A stretch of 64,000 bases of DNA from CAZYVD01 sp964651045 (GCA_964651045.1 CAZYVD010000002.1:1-64000); one strand, 5' to 3'. Counted from the stretch's first letter, positions 17,111-26,701 are shown. Notes: generated by a model from the letters alone, not told the origin. Numbers and translations: made by a program.

Positions 17111-18499
17111 ATGAAAGAAAAATCGGACATCAAAAAAGCCATAGTATGCAGTGTTAAAGATAACCGATCCGGTCTTCAAGATGACTGGTGGACACAGATA
17201 TCTCCCGACATCTGGAATTCCAAGGGATCGTATCTTCTTGATATCTCGGGCGTACAGTACCTTGACATGTGTGGTTTCTTCTCAACTGCTCCTGTTCGAT
17301 ACGACCATCCCCAACTGAGAAAAAAATCTTTTATCGAAAAAATCGGCCGTGCTGCTATCTACCGTCCTTCTCTGTCGGATTTCTGGACCAGAGAATTTGC
17401 AGAGTTTGTACAGACCTTCCGAAATCTTGCGACTCCTCCCTATATGCATCACTACTTCTTTATTAATGGAGGAGCCCTTGCTGTGGAGAATGCCCTTAAG
17501 GCATCCTTCGACTGGAAGGTTAGGTTGAACATGGAAAGGGGAAAGATAAAAGAGGATCCACAGGAACAGCTCCAGCCTCTTGGAACAAAGATAATATGTT
17601 TCGAAAATTGCTTTCATGGACGGTCAGGCTATACGCTTTCTTTGACCCATACGAGTGACCCAAGAAAGTATAAATACTTCCCAAAGTTTGACTGGTACAG
17701 AATCGAACCGCCTGTTCTTACCTTCGATTCAAACGGTAATGTTTCTAACGAAAAACAGGTAGAGGAGCAGCACAGATCAGCAGTAGAAAAATTGAGAGAA
17801 ATATTGGAAAAAGATGCAGACAACATTGCAGCAATCATAATAGAACCGATTCAGTGCGAAGGAGGAGACAGGCATATCCCGATCGAGTTTTTCTCAGACC
17901 TCCGCAGGCTAACAGAAGAATTCGACATAATTTTGATTTACGATGAGGTTCAAACAGGATTTGGTGCAACAGGAAAGATGTGGGCTCACCAGTATTTCAG
18001 TAAAGATGCGATTCCTGATATCGTGGTATTTTCCAAGAAGTCCCAGGTTGGTGGTCTTATGGCAAACAAGGATAAATTCTCAAGGGTCGAGTACAATGTA
18101 TTTGGAAACCACGAAGAGTGTAAGAGCAGATTAAACTCAACATGGGGGGGAAATCCTGTCGACATGGTACGCTCCTCAGAACTTCTTAAAATAATCGACA
18201 AAGAAAACCTCCTGGAAAACGCAAGAGGAGTTGGAAGTTACCTTCTGAAAGGAATACAGCAGCTCTGCAAACAATTTCCAGATATAATAGAAAATCCGCG
18301 TGGAAGAGGCATGATAATTGGATTTGATTTAAAAAATCCAGAAAAAAGAGGCAGCCTCTGGCAGCTTCTCTATGAAGAAAGAATGCTCTGTCTTTTATGC
18401 GGCTCTAAAACAGTCAGGCTTCGCCCCCATCTCGATCTTACAGAAAAAGAAGCAGAAGAGGCCCTCTCGATATTAAAGAGAGCTCTTAAAAAAATGTGA
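17111..18499 (+). CDS. lat: L-lysine 6-aminotransferase
   Basis: A class III PLP-dependent aminotransferase that moves the epsilon-amino group of lysine to 2-oxoglutarate, giving allysine (2-aminoadipate 6-semialdehyde) and glutamate. The 462-residue protein follows the LAT family closely: INGGALAVENALKASFDWK, FHGRSGYTLSLTHT, PKFDWYRI, IIEPIQCEGGDRH, the cofactor-binding IYDEVQTGFG with its Asp, the lysine pair in VVFSKKSQVGG (Lys309/310, one the Schiff-base lysine) and RLNSTWGGN. It heads its operon, 9 bp before rsmI. The protein most likely feeds lysine degradation or a lysine-derived compound; no partner dehydrogenase is nearby. Confidence 0.88.
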   Translation: MKEKSDIKKAIVCSVKDNRSGLQDDWWTQISPDIWNSKGSYLLDISGVQYLDMCGFFSTAPVRYDHPQLRKKSFIEKIGRAAIYRPSLSDFWTREFAEFVQTFRNLATPPYMHHYFFINGGALAVENALKASFDWKVRLNMERGKIKEDPQEQLQPLGTKIICFENCFHGRSGYTLSLTHTSDPRKYKYFPKFDWYRIEPPVLTFDSNGNVSNEKQVEEQHRSAVEKLREILEKDADNIAAIIIEPIQCEGGDRHIPIEFFSDLRRLTEEFDIILIYDEVQTGFGATGKMWAHQYFSKDAIPDIVVFSKKSQVGGLMANKDKFSRVEYNVFGNHEECKSRLNSTWGGNPVDMVRSSELLKIIDKENLLENARGVGSYLLKGIQQLCKQFPDIIENPRGRGMIIGFDLKNPEKRGSLWQLLYEERMLCLLCGSKTVRLRPHLDLTEKEAEEALSILKRALKKM

Positions 18500-18508
18500 G
18501 GATTTATA

Positions 18509-19222
18509 TTGACTACCTGTTCTGAAAAAGGTACGCTCTATCTTGTCAGTACACCAATAGGCAATCTCAAAGACATCAGTCCAAGAGCAGTAGAGACACT
18601 TGACAGAGTCGATCTCATAGCGGCCGAAGACACGCGCCATACAGGTCTTCTGCTTAAGCACCTTGGAATTAAAAAGTGCCTAGAAAGTTATCACGATCAC
18701 AACAAAACTAAAAAGTCGCCAGGGATACTGAAACACCTCATGTGTGGAGAGTCGGTTGCTGTTGTGACAGACGCTGGCACTCCAGGCATCTCAGATCCTG
18801 CCTACTATCTAGTAAAGAAGGCAATTGAAACTTCTATCAGAATAGTCCCAATACCAGGACCCAATGCAGCTATCACTGCCCTCGTTGCTTCAGGTCTTCC
18901 TACAGATAGATTCGTGTTCGAGGGATTTCTTCCAGTAAAAAAGGGAAGAAAAAAAAGGCTCCTGTCTCTTTCCAATGAACAACGTACAATAATACTGTAT
19001 GAAGCTCCTCATCGTCTTCTCAGGACACTGTCAGATCTGCTAAATTATCTTGGCGACCGAAAGATAGCCGTATGCAGGGAGCTGACAAAAAAGTTCGAAC
19101 AGATACACAGAGGATCAATATCGGAGATCATTGAAGAGTTCTCAAACAAAAAGATTCGAGGAGAAATAGTACTAATCGTGCAGGGCACTGTTAAAAACAA
19201 AAGGAAGAGTAATGATTCCTGA
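18509..19222 (+). CDS. rsmI: 16S rRNA (cytidine-1402-2'-O)-methyltransferase
   Basis: SAM-dependent methyltransferase of the tetrapyrrole-methylase fold that modifies C1402 in the ribosomal decoding centre. Clear family segments are LYLVSTPIGNLKDISPRA, LIAAEDTRHT, VTDAGTPGISDPA, PIPGPNAAITALVASGLP and the FEGFLPVKKGRKKRL motif. At 237 residues it lacks the C-terminal extension found in many family members (about 280 residues), but the catalytic fold is complete. The start is a TTG with GAGG seven bases upstream. The stop codon region overlaps the next gene by 11 bp. Confidence 0.93.
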   Translation: MTTCSEKGTLYLVSTPIGNLKDISPRAVETLDRVDLIAAEDTRHTGLLLKHLGIKKCLESYHDHNKTKKSPGILKHLMCGESVAVVTDAGTPGISDPAYYLVKKAIETSIRIVPIPGPNAAITALVASGLPTDRFVFEGFLPVKKGRKKRLLSLSNEQRTIILYEAPHRLLRTLSDLLNYLGDRKIAVCRELTKKFEQIHRGSISEIIEEFSNKKIRGEIVLIVQGTVKNKRKSNDS

Positions 19223-19802
19223 GAGAATAAAACAATCTTACCTGTCACTGCTAGATCCAATCGTATCGCTCTCCATAAAATTAAAGGTACATCCAAACAC
19301 CTTCACCACTCTCTGTTTGCTTGCAGGTATCTATTCCTTTTTTCTGTTTTCTGTAGGCTCAATCCGTCTCGGCTCTCTGATGATTATACTCTCAGGAATC
19401 TTTGATAACATAGATGGAAAGCTTGCAAGAAAGAGTGGAAAGGTAACAAAATTCGGGGCCCTCTACGATTCTACAATGGACAGATACTCTGAAACATTTA
19501 TATTCTTTGGCATTGCCTACTTTTTTATAAAAAATCACCTGTACCTGACATCTATAGCGGTCGCAGTATCTCTCGGCGGATCGTTAATGATTAGCTACGT
19601 GCGGGCAAGAGCAGAAAGTCTTGGCTTTGACTGCAATATCGGTCTCCTCCAGCGAGCAGAACGAATCGTTCTTCTTGGGATATTAGGTTTCATCCATCTT
19701 TATGGTCTAATCGCAGCAATTTGGATAATTGCAGTACTTTCGCATATAACCGTAATTCAACGAATTATTTATGTATGGAAAAAAGATAGAAAAAATCAAT
19801 AG
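19212..19802 (+). CDS. CDP-alcohol phosphatidyltransferase family protein
   Basis: A 196-residue integral membrane enzyme with about five to six helices. It carries the complete CDP-alcohol phosphotransferase signature D-x2-D-G-x2-A-R-x8-G-x3-D-x3-D in DNIDGKLARKSG followed by KFGALYDSTMDRYSE, so it should join a CDP-linked lipid to an alcohol, or a CDP-alcohol to a lipid, releasing CMP. The FGALYDSTMDRYSE form is reminiscent of the inositol-phosphate-using branch of the family, which would make a phosphatidylinositol-type lipid, but this is only a hint; phosphatidylglycerophosphate synthase is an alternative. Its ATG lies inside the end of rsmI (11-bp overlap). Confidence 0.85.
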   Translation: MIPERIKQSYLSLLDPIVSLSIKLKVHPNTFTTLCLLAGIYSFFLFSVGSIRLGSLMIILSGIFDNIDGKLARKSGKVTKFGALYDSTMDRYSETFIFFGIAYFFIKNHLYLTSIAVAVSLGGSLMISYVRARAESLGFDCNIGLLQRAERIVLLGILGFIHLYGLIAAIWIIAVLSHITVIQRIIYVWKKDRKNQ

Positions 19803-19814
19803 AAGGAGATTGCA

Positions 19815-20174
19815 ATGCTACGGCACATATTAAGAGCAAAAATTCACAGAGCAATCGTCACTGGTGCCGATCTCAACTACGAGGGTAGCATAACTATAGA
19901 TGAGACCCTCATGAATGCTGCAGGAATTCTTCCTCATGAAAAGGTTCATGTGCTTAATATTGCTAATGGAAAACGGGCCTGGACCTATGTAATAAAGGGT
20001 AAAAAGGACAGCGGCGAAATAATAATGAATGGCGCAATTGCACGACTTGTCCAGGTGGGAGATCCTATCATAATACTCTCATATGGATTGCTTGAGGAGG
20101 AGCAGGCCCGAAGGATCAATCCCATAGTTGTTCTTGTTGACGAAAACAATAAAATAATAAAAATTAAAAAATAA
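19815..20174 (+). CDS. panD: Aspartate 1-decarboxylase
   Basis: Pyruvoyl-dependent enzyme that decarboxylates aspartate to beta-alanine for pantothenate and CoA synthesis. The 119-residue zymogen has the self-cleavage site Gly24-Ser25 in NYEGSITID, where Ser25 becomes the pyruvoyl group, preceded by the conserved MLRHILRAKIHRAIVTGADL. The NIANGKRAWTYVI and ARLVQVGDPIIILSYG segments complete the double-psi barrel. AGAAGGAG precedes the ATG at short distance. It lies 12 bp downstream of the phosphatidyltransferase gene. panB and panC are not in the window. Confidence 0.96.
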   Translation: MLRHILRAKIHRAIVTGADLNYEGSITIDETLMNAAGILPHEKVHVLNIANGKRAWTYVIKGKKDSGEIIMNGAIARLVQVGDPIIILSYGLLEEEQARRINPIVVLVDENNKIIKIKK

Positions 20175-20203
20175 TAAGAGCAAACAACTAATCTGGAGCA
20201 CCA

Positions 20204-21568
20204 ATGGCCAGTAAAAGATCACACGGTATTTCATTTCTGAAAACCTCTCTTCCTGCGGCTATAGACCTGGCCTCTCAACCTGTAATGTGGTTAGTAGAGG
20301 CAGTGTTTATCGGTAGGCTCAGCGCGGCTGCATTAGGAGGAGTTGGCTTTGCACTTCAGATTATACTGGTTACCTGCACGCTTCTTCTTACCCTGGTAAT
20401 GGGCTCTATAATTTTAATAAACAGGCATCTTGGATCCAACAACAGATGGGAGGCCAATCACATATTAGGTCAGACAATAATGGCAGGCTTCCTTCTATCT
20501 ATTCCTATAGGTCTGATCTGGTACTTTGGATCCCCTCTAATCTTTCAAATAATAAATGAACGTTCCGCTCAGTCAATATCCATCTCTGGTATAAGGTCGG
20601 GCATACAGTATCTCCAGATAGTAGCCATTTTTACACCAGTAATAATAACAAACTTTGTTGCTGTGGGGTTGATAAGGGGATCGGGCGATACACATCTCTC
20701 GATGATAATAAATATCTCAATGAACATTACAAACATAATACTCACACCAATACTGATCTATGGTCTTTTTGGGTTCCCTCGCATGGAGGTCAAAGGAGCT
20801 GCGATTGCAGTAGCCATATCGCATACATTAGGATTCTCCATGACCCTCTTCTATTTGAGAAGAAAAACCTCCACAATCTTTCTCTCGTTTAGCGAACTCA
20901 CAACCCCCAAACTAAGCTCTTTTAAGAGTCTTTTCAAGATGGGTCTGCCCACAACGGTCGAGCAGCTCGTATGGTCATTCGGCCAACTAATAGTAACCAT
21001 GTATGTGGCCCTCATAGGTATCTCTCAGCTTGCAGTACATCAGGTCTTCTTAAGAATCCAGGGAGTTCTATCCATGTTCTATCTTGGTTTTGGAATGGCA
21101 GCAATGACCTATATGGGGAAAAACTTAGGTGCAAACGACCACATCATTGCAGAGCGGACCAGCAAGATTACACACAGGGTTGTATTCATCTTTGGAATAA
21201 TAATCCTTGTACTGATAATCGTATTTTCCGGCACGCTTCTCCATCTCTTTTTTAGAAAAGAAGATGTAATAATATATGATAAGAGTTACAGAATACTTTT
21301 TACAGTGTTCGCATTTGTGCAGTTTCCAAAGGCCATGAATACTGTCATTTCAGGAAACCTTAGAGGAGCAGGAGACATAAAATGGATCATGTGGATGACA
21401 ATCATCGGAGTGTTTCTATTTGAGATTCTCTCAAACTGGATAGGTGTTTTCTTTTTCCATTTTGGTTTGGCCGGAATCTGGTCTGTGCAACTTGCAGATG
21501 AAATCTTTAAAAGCAACATGAACCACTGGCGATTTCGCGGCGGCAAATGGAAGCTGATAAAACTATGA
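20204..21568 (+). CDS. MATE-family efflux transporter
   Basis: A 454-residue, twelve-helix membrane protein of the MATE/MOP superfamily. It would use a Na+ or H+ gradient to export cationic or drug-like compounds. Diagnostic segments are PVMWLVEAVFIGRLSAAALGG in helix 1-2, VGLIRGSGDTHLSMIINISMN in the first half, and the matching FGMAAMTYMGKNLGAN and ISGNLRGAGDIKW in the second half. It lies 29 bp after panD, and its stop codon overlaps the tmk start. Substrate is not readable. The gene shares an operon with housekeeping functions only. Confidence 0.9.
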   Translation: MASKRSHGISFLKTSLPAAIDLASQPVMWLVEAVFIGRLSAAALGGVGFALQIILVTCTLLLTLVMGSIILINRHLGSNNRWEANHILGQTIMAGFLLSIPIGLIWYFGSPLIFQIINERSAQSISISGIRSGIQYLQIVAIFTPVIITNFVAVGLIRGSGDTHLSMIINISMNITNIILTPILIYGLFGFPRMEVKGAAIAVAISHTLGFSMTLFYLRRKTSTIFLSFSELTTPKLSSFKSLFKMGLPTTVEQLVWSFGQLIVTMYVALIGISQLAVHQVFLRIQGVLSMFYLGFGMAAMTYMGKNLGANDHIIAERTSKITHRVVFIFGIIILVLIIVFSGTLLHLFFRKEDVIIYDKSYRILFTVFAFVQFPKAMNTVISGNLRGAGDIKWIMWMTIIGVFLFEILSNWIGVFFFHFGLAGIWSVQLADEIFKSNMNHWRFRGGKWKLIKL

Positions 21569-22218
21569 ACAGTTTTGAAAAAAAAAGAGGCCTTTTGATT
21601 TCCTTTGAAGGAATCGATGGTTCTGGAAAATCGCTCCAGGCAAGGGCCCTGAAAAAAAATTTACAGAATATGAATTATCCTGTTGTTCTTGTTAGGGATC
21701 CTGGAGGTCCTCCTGTTTCAGAGAAGATAAGAAAGGTTCTCTTAGATAAAAAAAACCGAACCATTACACCTATGACCGAGCTTCTTCTCTACTGTGCAGC
21801 AAGGTCTCAGCTCGTAACCGAATATATAGCCCCTGCTCTCAAGGAGGGCAAAATTGTGATAACAGACAGGTTCATAGATTCTACAATTTCTTATCAGGGA
21901 TATGGTCGATCCATTCCGATTTCATACATAGTGGAAACAAACAGGCTCGTATGTGGCAACATCCTTCCAGACAGGACCTATGTTCTCGATATTTCCTGGG
22001 ATGAGTCGATCCGAAGAATGGGAAAGATTACTATAAAAAAAGATCGCATGGAAAATCAGATGAAACACTTTTTTGATAAAGTTCGTAAAGGATATCTTAC
22101 AATCGCAAAACAGGAGCCAGAACGAATATTACTATTAAATGGAGAAAAATCTATCAATGAACTTGAAAAAGAAATTTTTAAAGATGCCTTAATGTTTATA
22201 AAGAAGTTTAACATTTAA
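21565..22218 (+). CDS. tmk: Thymidylate kinase
   Basis: Phosphorylates dTMP to dTDP with ATP. The protein shows the P-loop GIDGSGKS, the RDPGGPPVSEKIR segment in place of the usual REPGGT, the catalytic DRFIDSTISYQGYGR region with the DR dipeptide, and a C-terminal lid region containing RMGKITIKKDRME. The longest frame starts at an ATG at 21,547, but the ATG at 21,565 forms a 4-bp ATGA overlap with the upstream stop codon and gives a normal N-terminus (217 residues), so I use it; the upstream start cannot be excluded. Confidence 0.93.
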   Translation: MNSFEKKRGLLISFEGIDGSGKSLQARALKKNLQNMNYPVVLVRDPGGPPVSEKIRKVLLDKKNRTITPMTELLLYCAARSQLVTEYIAPALKEGKIVITDRFIDSTISYQGYGRSIPISYIVETNRLVCGNILPDRTYVLDISWDESIRRMGKITIKKDRMENQMKHFFDKVRKGYLTIAKQEPERILLLNGEKSINELEKEIFKDALMFIKKFNI

Positions 22219-22232
22219 CAGGAGATCCTATC

Positions 22233-23891
22233 ATGATAAAATTAAGAAAACATCTACCTCTAATTCTAATCTCTCTTCTCTTACTGACCGGCTCGATTCT
22301 TTGGACAAACGCTGTTAGCAGAGAAAACATCTATACAAAAATATCCAAGAACCTCAGGCTCATAGGCGAAATATTTAAAACAGTCTCAAGTAACTATGTC
22401 GATGAGGTAGATTCTGAAGAATTCCTCAGGGCAGGCATTAACGGCATGCTCAATACATTAGATCCATATACAAATCTAATTGAAAAAGAAGAGGGTAAAC
22501 ACAGGCTACAGGTAATTACAAATGGCAACTATGGTGGTGTTGGAATCCTGCTTACCTTCAGGAATAACTTAATTACTGTAGAAGAACCCCCATTTCCCGG
22601 CACTCCTGCTGCAAGGGCTGGCATAAGAGAGGGCGATATAATAGTCAAAGTTGATGGTGTTCCAACTGAGGAGCTTGGCTTTGACACAACTGCACAGAGG
22701 ATTCGCGGTCCTGTGGGAACAGAAGTCACACTTACAATACGCAGAGAGGGAGAACCAAAGCTTCTTGAGTTTACTCTGATTAGAGCACAGATAAAGGTCG
22801 AAGACGTCAGATACTCAGGAACGATAGATGAGAAAATCGGATATATTCAGCTATCCGGTTTCTCGAAAAATGCCCATATCGACCTTGCAAGGGAAATTCA
22901 AAATCTGAAGAGAAGAGAAGTCAGGGGGTTGATACTGGATTTAAGGTCAAACCCAGGAGGACTTCTCGATGCAGCCGTCAGGGTTTCTGATCTCTTTCTC
23001 CCAAAGAACAGAATAATAGTTTCAACAAAGGGAAGATCAAAGAGATCTAACCATGTATTTAAATCAATAAACGATCCCATATATGGAGACGGACCGCTGA
23101 TCGTTCTGGTAAACAACCTCAGCGCTTCTGCATCAGAGATCGTTGCTGGCGCTATTCAGGACAATGACAGAGGAATAGTCATTGGCGACACCACTTTTGG
23201 AAAGGGTCTTGTGCAGACAGTCGTACCTCTCTCCCCATCAACATTCTTAAAGATTACTACTGCAAAGTATTTTACTCCGAGTGGAAGATGCATACAGTCT
23301 CGTACATACTCAAGATGGGAAGATAAATCAAAAAGAGAGAAGGATAATAGACTCTTCCATACGCTTTCCGGCAGGCCTGTAATAGGGGGGGATGGCATCG
23401 TTCCAGACATAGTAATAACCCCTCCCTTTGTCAGCAACATCTTGATCGATCTGACCAGAAAGTCGATGTTTTTCAATTTCGCAGTCCATTACGCAGCCTC
23501 TTCTAAAACACCTCCAGACTCCAGCCTGAAGATAACCGATGAAATATTAAACAGTTTCTATCAGTATCTAAAATCAAGATCATATGAATATCACCATCCA
23601 ATAGAACAGAGCCTCTCTGTTCTTGAAAGAGAGATTGAGAAAGAGGGGTGTGAGAAGAATCTAATCAATGAAATCGAAAGACTGAAAAAATCTATAAACA
23701 GTATTGAAAAACAGATCATGGTTAAAAACTCCGATATGATTAAAAGAATATTAAGACGAGAACTTGCTTCCAAATACTTTGGAACAAATCGCGGGATAGA
23801 GGTCTCTCTTGAAGAAGATCCAGTAGTGAGGGAAGCGGTAAGACTGATCAAGGATAAGAAAAGTTATAATGAAATTTTGAACGTAAGATGA
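22233..23891 (+). CDS. S41-family C-terminal processing protease
   Basis: A 552-residue periplasmic serine protease anchored by an N-terminal helix (about 8-27). A PDZ domain follows (about 100-180, with GGVGILL, PAARAGIREGDIIVKVDG and IRGPVGTEVTLTIRR) and then the S41 catalytic domain with the catalytic Ser299 in NNLSASASE and Lys324 in TTFGKGLVQT, 25 residues apart as in the CtpA/Prc family. A C-terminal helical extension (about 430-552) is longer than in minimal CtpA and may regulate or recruit substrates. It lies 14 bp after tmk and ends the operon. Confidence 0.94.
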   Translation: MIKLRKHLPLILISLLLLTGSILWTNAVSRENIYTKISKNLRLIGEIFKTVSSNYVDEVDSEEFLRAGINGMLNTLDPYTNLIEKEEGKHRLQVITNGNYGGVGILLTFRNNLITVEEPPFPGTPAARAGIREGDIIVKVDGVPTEELGFDTTAQRIRGPVGTEVTLTIRREGEPKLLEFTLIRAQIKVEDVRYSGTIDEKIGYIQLSGFSKNAHIDLAREIQNLKRREVRGLILDLRSNPGGLLDAAVRVSDLFLPKNRIIVSTKGRSKRSNHVFKSINDPIYGDGPLIVLVNNLSASASEIVAGAIQDNDRGIVIGDTTFGKGLVQTVVPLSPSTFLKITTAKYFTPSGRCIQSRTYSRWEDKSKREKDNRLFHTLSGRPVIGGDGIVPDIVITPPFVSNILIDLTRKSMFFNFAVHYAASSKTPPDSSLKITDEILNSFYQYLKSRSYEYHHPIEQSLSVLEREIEKEGCEKNLINEIERLKKSINSIEKQIMVKNSDMIKRILRRELASKYFGTNRGIEVSLEEDPVVREAVRLIKDKKSYNEILNVR

Positions 23892-23900
23892 TAACATCAT

Positions 23901-23929
23901 TTGCTATTTACTTTTTAATTGAGTATATT
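23901..23929 (+). promoter_or_regulatory. Promoter of ppdK
   Basis: TTGCTA (23,901-23,906), a 17-bp spacer and TATATT (23,924-23,929) lie in the 74-bp gap before ppdK. The start codon has AGGAGG a few bases upstream. This suggests ppdK is transcribed separately from the preceding operon. Confidence 0.6.
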
Positions 23930-23965
23930 TACAAGATTTTTACAAAAGCACAGGAGGTATAGTTT

Positions 23966-26674
23966 ATGGCAAAGAAATTCGTCTATTTTTTCGGCGGAGG
24001 ACATGCTGACGGTAAAGCTGAAATGAAGGACCTTCTTGGTGGAAAGGGTGCCAATCTTGCAGAAATGTCCCGACTGGGCATCCCCGTACCCCCGGGATTT
24101 ACAATTACCACAGAAGTGTGCACCTATTTCATGAAATCGGGCGGCAAGTATCCCTCTGTATTGGAGAAAGAGGTCGATAAGGCTATCAATAAAGTAGAGA
24201 AATTAATGAATCAGCGCTATGGTGATCCCGACAATCCTCTTCTCTTTTCTGTTCGTTCCGGTGCACGCATTTCTATGCCAGGAATGATGGAAACGGTTTT
24301 AAATATCGGGCTCACGGAAAATACCATTCCTGGACTTATTTCAAAAAGCGGTAATGAAAGATTTGTATATGACGCCTATAGACGCCTCATAATGATGTAT
24401 TCAGATGTAGTCATGGAAAAGGCCGCTGGCTTTACTCCCAGGGAAGGAGAGGGGATCAGGGAACAGCTTGAAAAAGAGATGCAGAAGATGAAGGATTCCA
24501 AGGGTGTAAAAAACGATCTGGATCTTGATGTAGACGATCTAAAAAGACTCGTCAAGATATTCAAGAAAAAGGTAAAACAGCTCTTGAAAAAAGATTTTCC
24601 CGACGATCCTCATGAGCAGCTCTGGGGTGCAATCTCTGCCGTATTTCAATCATGGAACGGGAAAAGAGCCATATCCTATAGAAGAATAGAAAACATTCCT
24701 GATGAATGGGGCACTGCTGTTAATATTCAGACAATGGTCTTTGGAAACATGGGCGAAAACTCAGCCACAGGTGTTGCATTCACCAGAGATCCATCAACAG
24801 GTGAGAAGAAATTTTATGGTGAATTTCTCGTTAATGCCCAGGGAGAAGATGTTGTTGCCGGAATCAGAACCCCTCAGGCAATCAATGAGGAATCAAAATC
24901 TGAATCATCGAAACACCTCCCGTCTCTTGAAGAGTTAATGCCAGAATGCTATGCTCAGCTTGAGAAGATAAGGACAAAACTCGAGAAGCACTACAGGGAT
25001 ATGCAGGACCTCGAGTTTACAATTCAAGATGGAAGGCTATTCATGCTCCAGACAAGAACTGGTAAAAGAAATGGTGTTGCAGCCATTCGTATTGCAGTAG
25101 AAATGTGCAAAGAGGGTCTAATCAACGAAAAAGAGGCCATAATGAGAGTCAGGCCCGACCAGATCGATGAGCTGCTCCATCCAATGCTAGATCCAAAATC
25201 TGAGAAAAAAACAAAACCAATAGCCAAGGGGCTGCCTGCAGGTCCTGGAGGTGGAGTAGGAAGAATAGTCTTTACTGCAGATGATGCTGAATCATGGGCT
25301 AAGAAGGGAGAAAGCGTTATCCTTGTAAGGGATGAGACGAGTCCTGAAGATGTACACGGTATGCGAGCTGCTGCTGCGATACTTACTGCAAAGGGCGGTA
25401 TGACCAGTCATGCTGCTCTAGTGGCACGCGGCTGGGGAAAATGCTGTATAGTAGGATGTGGAGCATTAAATATCGACTCATCTAAAAAGGTGCTTTCTGT
25501 AAATGGTAAAACCTTAAGGGAGGGAGACTGGATATCACTCAACGGAACCATTGGTGTTGTATATGAAGGAAAGATTGATCTTCTTCCTGCAGACCCTGAG
25601 AAAAATGTCTATTATAAGACCCTAATGTCATGGGCAGATAAAATTAGAAAGCTCGGCGTACGAACAAATGCGGATAATCCTGCAGATTCTAAGCTTGCCA
25701 GAACATTTGGCGCAGAGGGTATCGGGCTGTGCAGAACCGAACATATGTTCTTCGGCCCAGAGAGAATCAACGCTATGAGAGAGATGATTCTTGCGGATGA
25801 TGAAAAGGGCAGAAGAAAGGCTCTGAAAAAACTCCTGCCGTTTCAGAAAAAGGATTTCATAGGTATATTCAAGGCCATGGATGGCCTGCCTGTTACAATT
25901 CGCACGCTCGATCCACCTCTCCATGAATTTTTACCTAATGATCCTGCTACCCAGAAGGAAATGGCAGATCAGATTGGAGTTGATGTCAAGAAAATAAAGG
26001 AAAAGGTTCAAACTCTTCACGAACTGAATCCCATGCTTGGTCACAGAGGCTGCCGACTCGGCATCACATATCCAGAAATCACAGAGATGCAGGCTCAGGC
26101 CATAATCGAAGCCGCATGCACAGTTGCCAAGAAAGGAGTTAAGGTATTTCCCGAAATCATGATACCTCTCGTTGGTACCGTAGAAGAGCTTGAAAACCAG
26201 AAAAGAGTGGTTAATGATATTGCTGAAAAGACGATGGATAAGATGGGTATCAGGGTAAAATATCTTGTAGGAACAATGATTGAAATCCCCAGAGCAGCAT
26301 TGACCGCAGATCATGTTGCAAGAGAGGCAGAATTTTTCTCCTTTGGTACAAATGATCTTACACAGATGACATTTGGCTACAGCCGCGACGATGCAGGTAA
26401 ATTTCTTCCTGAATATATAGAAAAGAGAATTCTGCCTGCCGATCCATTTCAAACCCTTGATCAGACTGGTGTGGGTCAGCTCGTAGAAATGGGAGTTAAA
26501 AAAGGAAGATCTACCAGGCCCGATTTAAAGGTTGGTATCTGTGGTGAACATGGAGGTGATCCTCAGTCTATCGATTTCTGTCACAGGGTTGGAATGAACT
26601 ATGTAAGTTGTTCTCCCTTTAGAGTGCCAATCGCCAGGCTCGCTGCTGCTCAGGCGGCTATAAGAAACAAGTAA
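23966..26674 (+). CDS. ppdK: Pyruvate, phosphate dikinase
   Basis: Interconverts pyruvate + ATP + Pi with phosphoenolpyruvate + AMP + PPi. The 902-residue protein has the N-terminal ATP-grasp domain (KGANLAEMSRLGIPVPPGF; SVRSGARISMPGMMETVLNIG), the central phosphohistidine domain with the swivelling catalytic His in KGGMTSHAALVARG, and the C-terminal TIM-barrel PEP/pyruvate domain (GIGLCRTEHMFF; MLGHRGCRLG; SFGTNDLTQMTFGYSRDD; GICGEHGGDP). Length matches the family. It is a single-gene unit with its own promoter and a following hairpin. In such organisms it often serves glycolysis or gluconeogenesis with pyrophosphate. Confidence 0.97.
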   Translation: MAKKFVYFFGGGHADGKAEMKDLLGGKGANLAEMSRLGIPVPPGFTITTEVCTYFMKSGGKYPSVLEKEVDKAINKVEKLMNQRYGDPDNPLLFSVRSGARISMPGMMETVLNIGLTENTIPGLISKSGNERFVYDAYRRLIMMYSDVVMEKAAGFTPREGEGIREQLEKEMQKMKDSKGVKNDLDLDVDDLKRLVKIFKKKVKQLLKKDFPDDPHEQLWGAISAVFQSWNGKRAISYRRIENIPDEWGTAVNIQTMVFGNMGENSATGVAFTRDPSTGEKKFYGEFLVNAQGEDVVAGIRTPQAINEESKSESSKHLPSLEELMPECYAQLEKIRTKLEKHYRDMQDLEFTIQDGRLFMLQTRTGKRNGVAAIRIAVEMCKEGLINEKEAIMRVRPDQIDELLHPMLDPKSEKKTKPIAKGLPAGPGGGVGRIVFTADDAESWAKKGESVILVRDETSPEDVHGMRAAAAILTAKGGMTSHAALVARGWGKCCIVGCGALNIDSSKKVLSVNGKTLREGDWISLNGTIGVVYEGKIDLLPADPEKNVYYKTLMSWADKIRKLGVRTNADNPADSKLARTFGAEGIGLCRTEHMFFGPERINAMREMILADDEKGRRKALKKLLPFQKKDFIGIFKAMDGLPVTIRTLDPPLHEFLPNDPATQKEMADQIGVDVKKIKEKVQTLHELNPMLGHRGCRLGITYPEITEMQAQAIIEAACTVAKKGVKVFPEIMIPLVGTVEELENQKRVVNDIAEKTMDKMGIRVKYLVGTMIEIPRAALTADHVAREAEFFSFGTNDLTQMTFGYSRDDAGKFLPEYIEKRILPADPFQTLDQTGVGQLVEMGVKKGRSTRPDLKVGICGEHGGDPQSIDFCHRVGMNYVSCSPFRVPIARLAAAQAAIRNK

Positions 26675-26701
26675 AAGAAGATTAAGATTATAAATTTTAC
26701 A

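Noticed and set aside
25931..26452. 173-codon minus-strand frame
   Set aside because: Antisense to the PEP-binding domain of ppdK; Cys/His-rich composition arises from the complementary strand of conserved codons.
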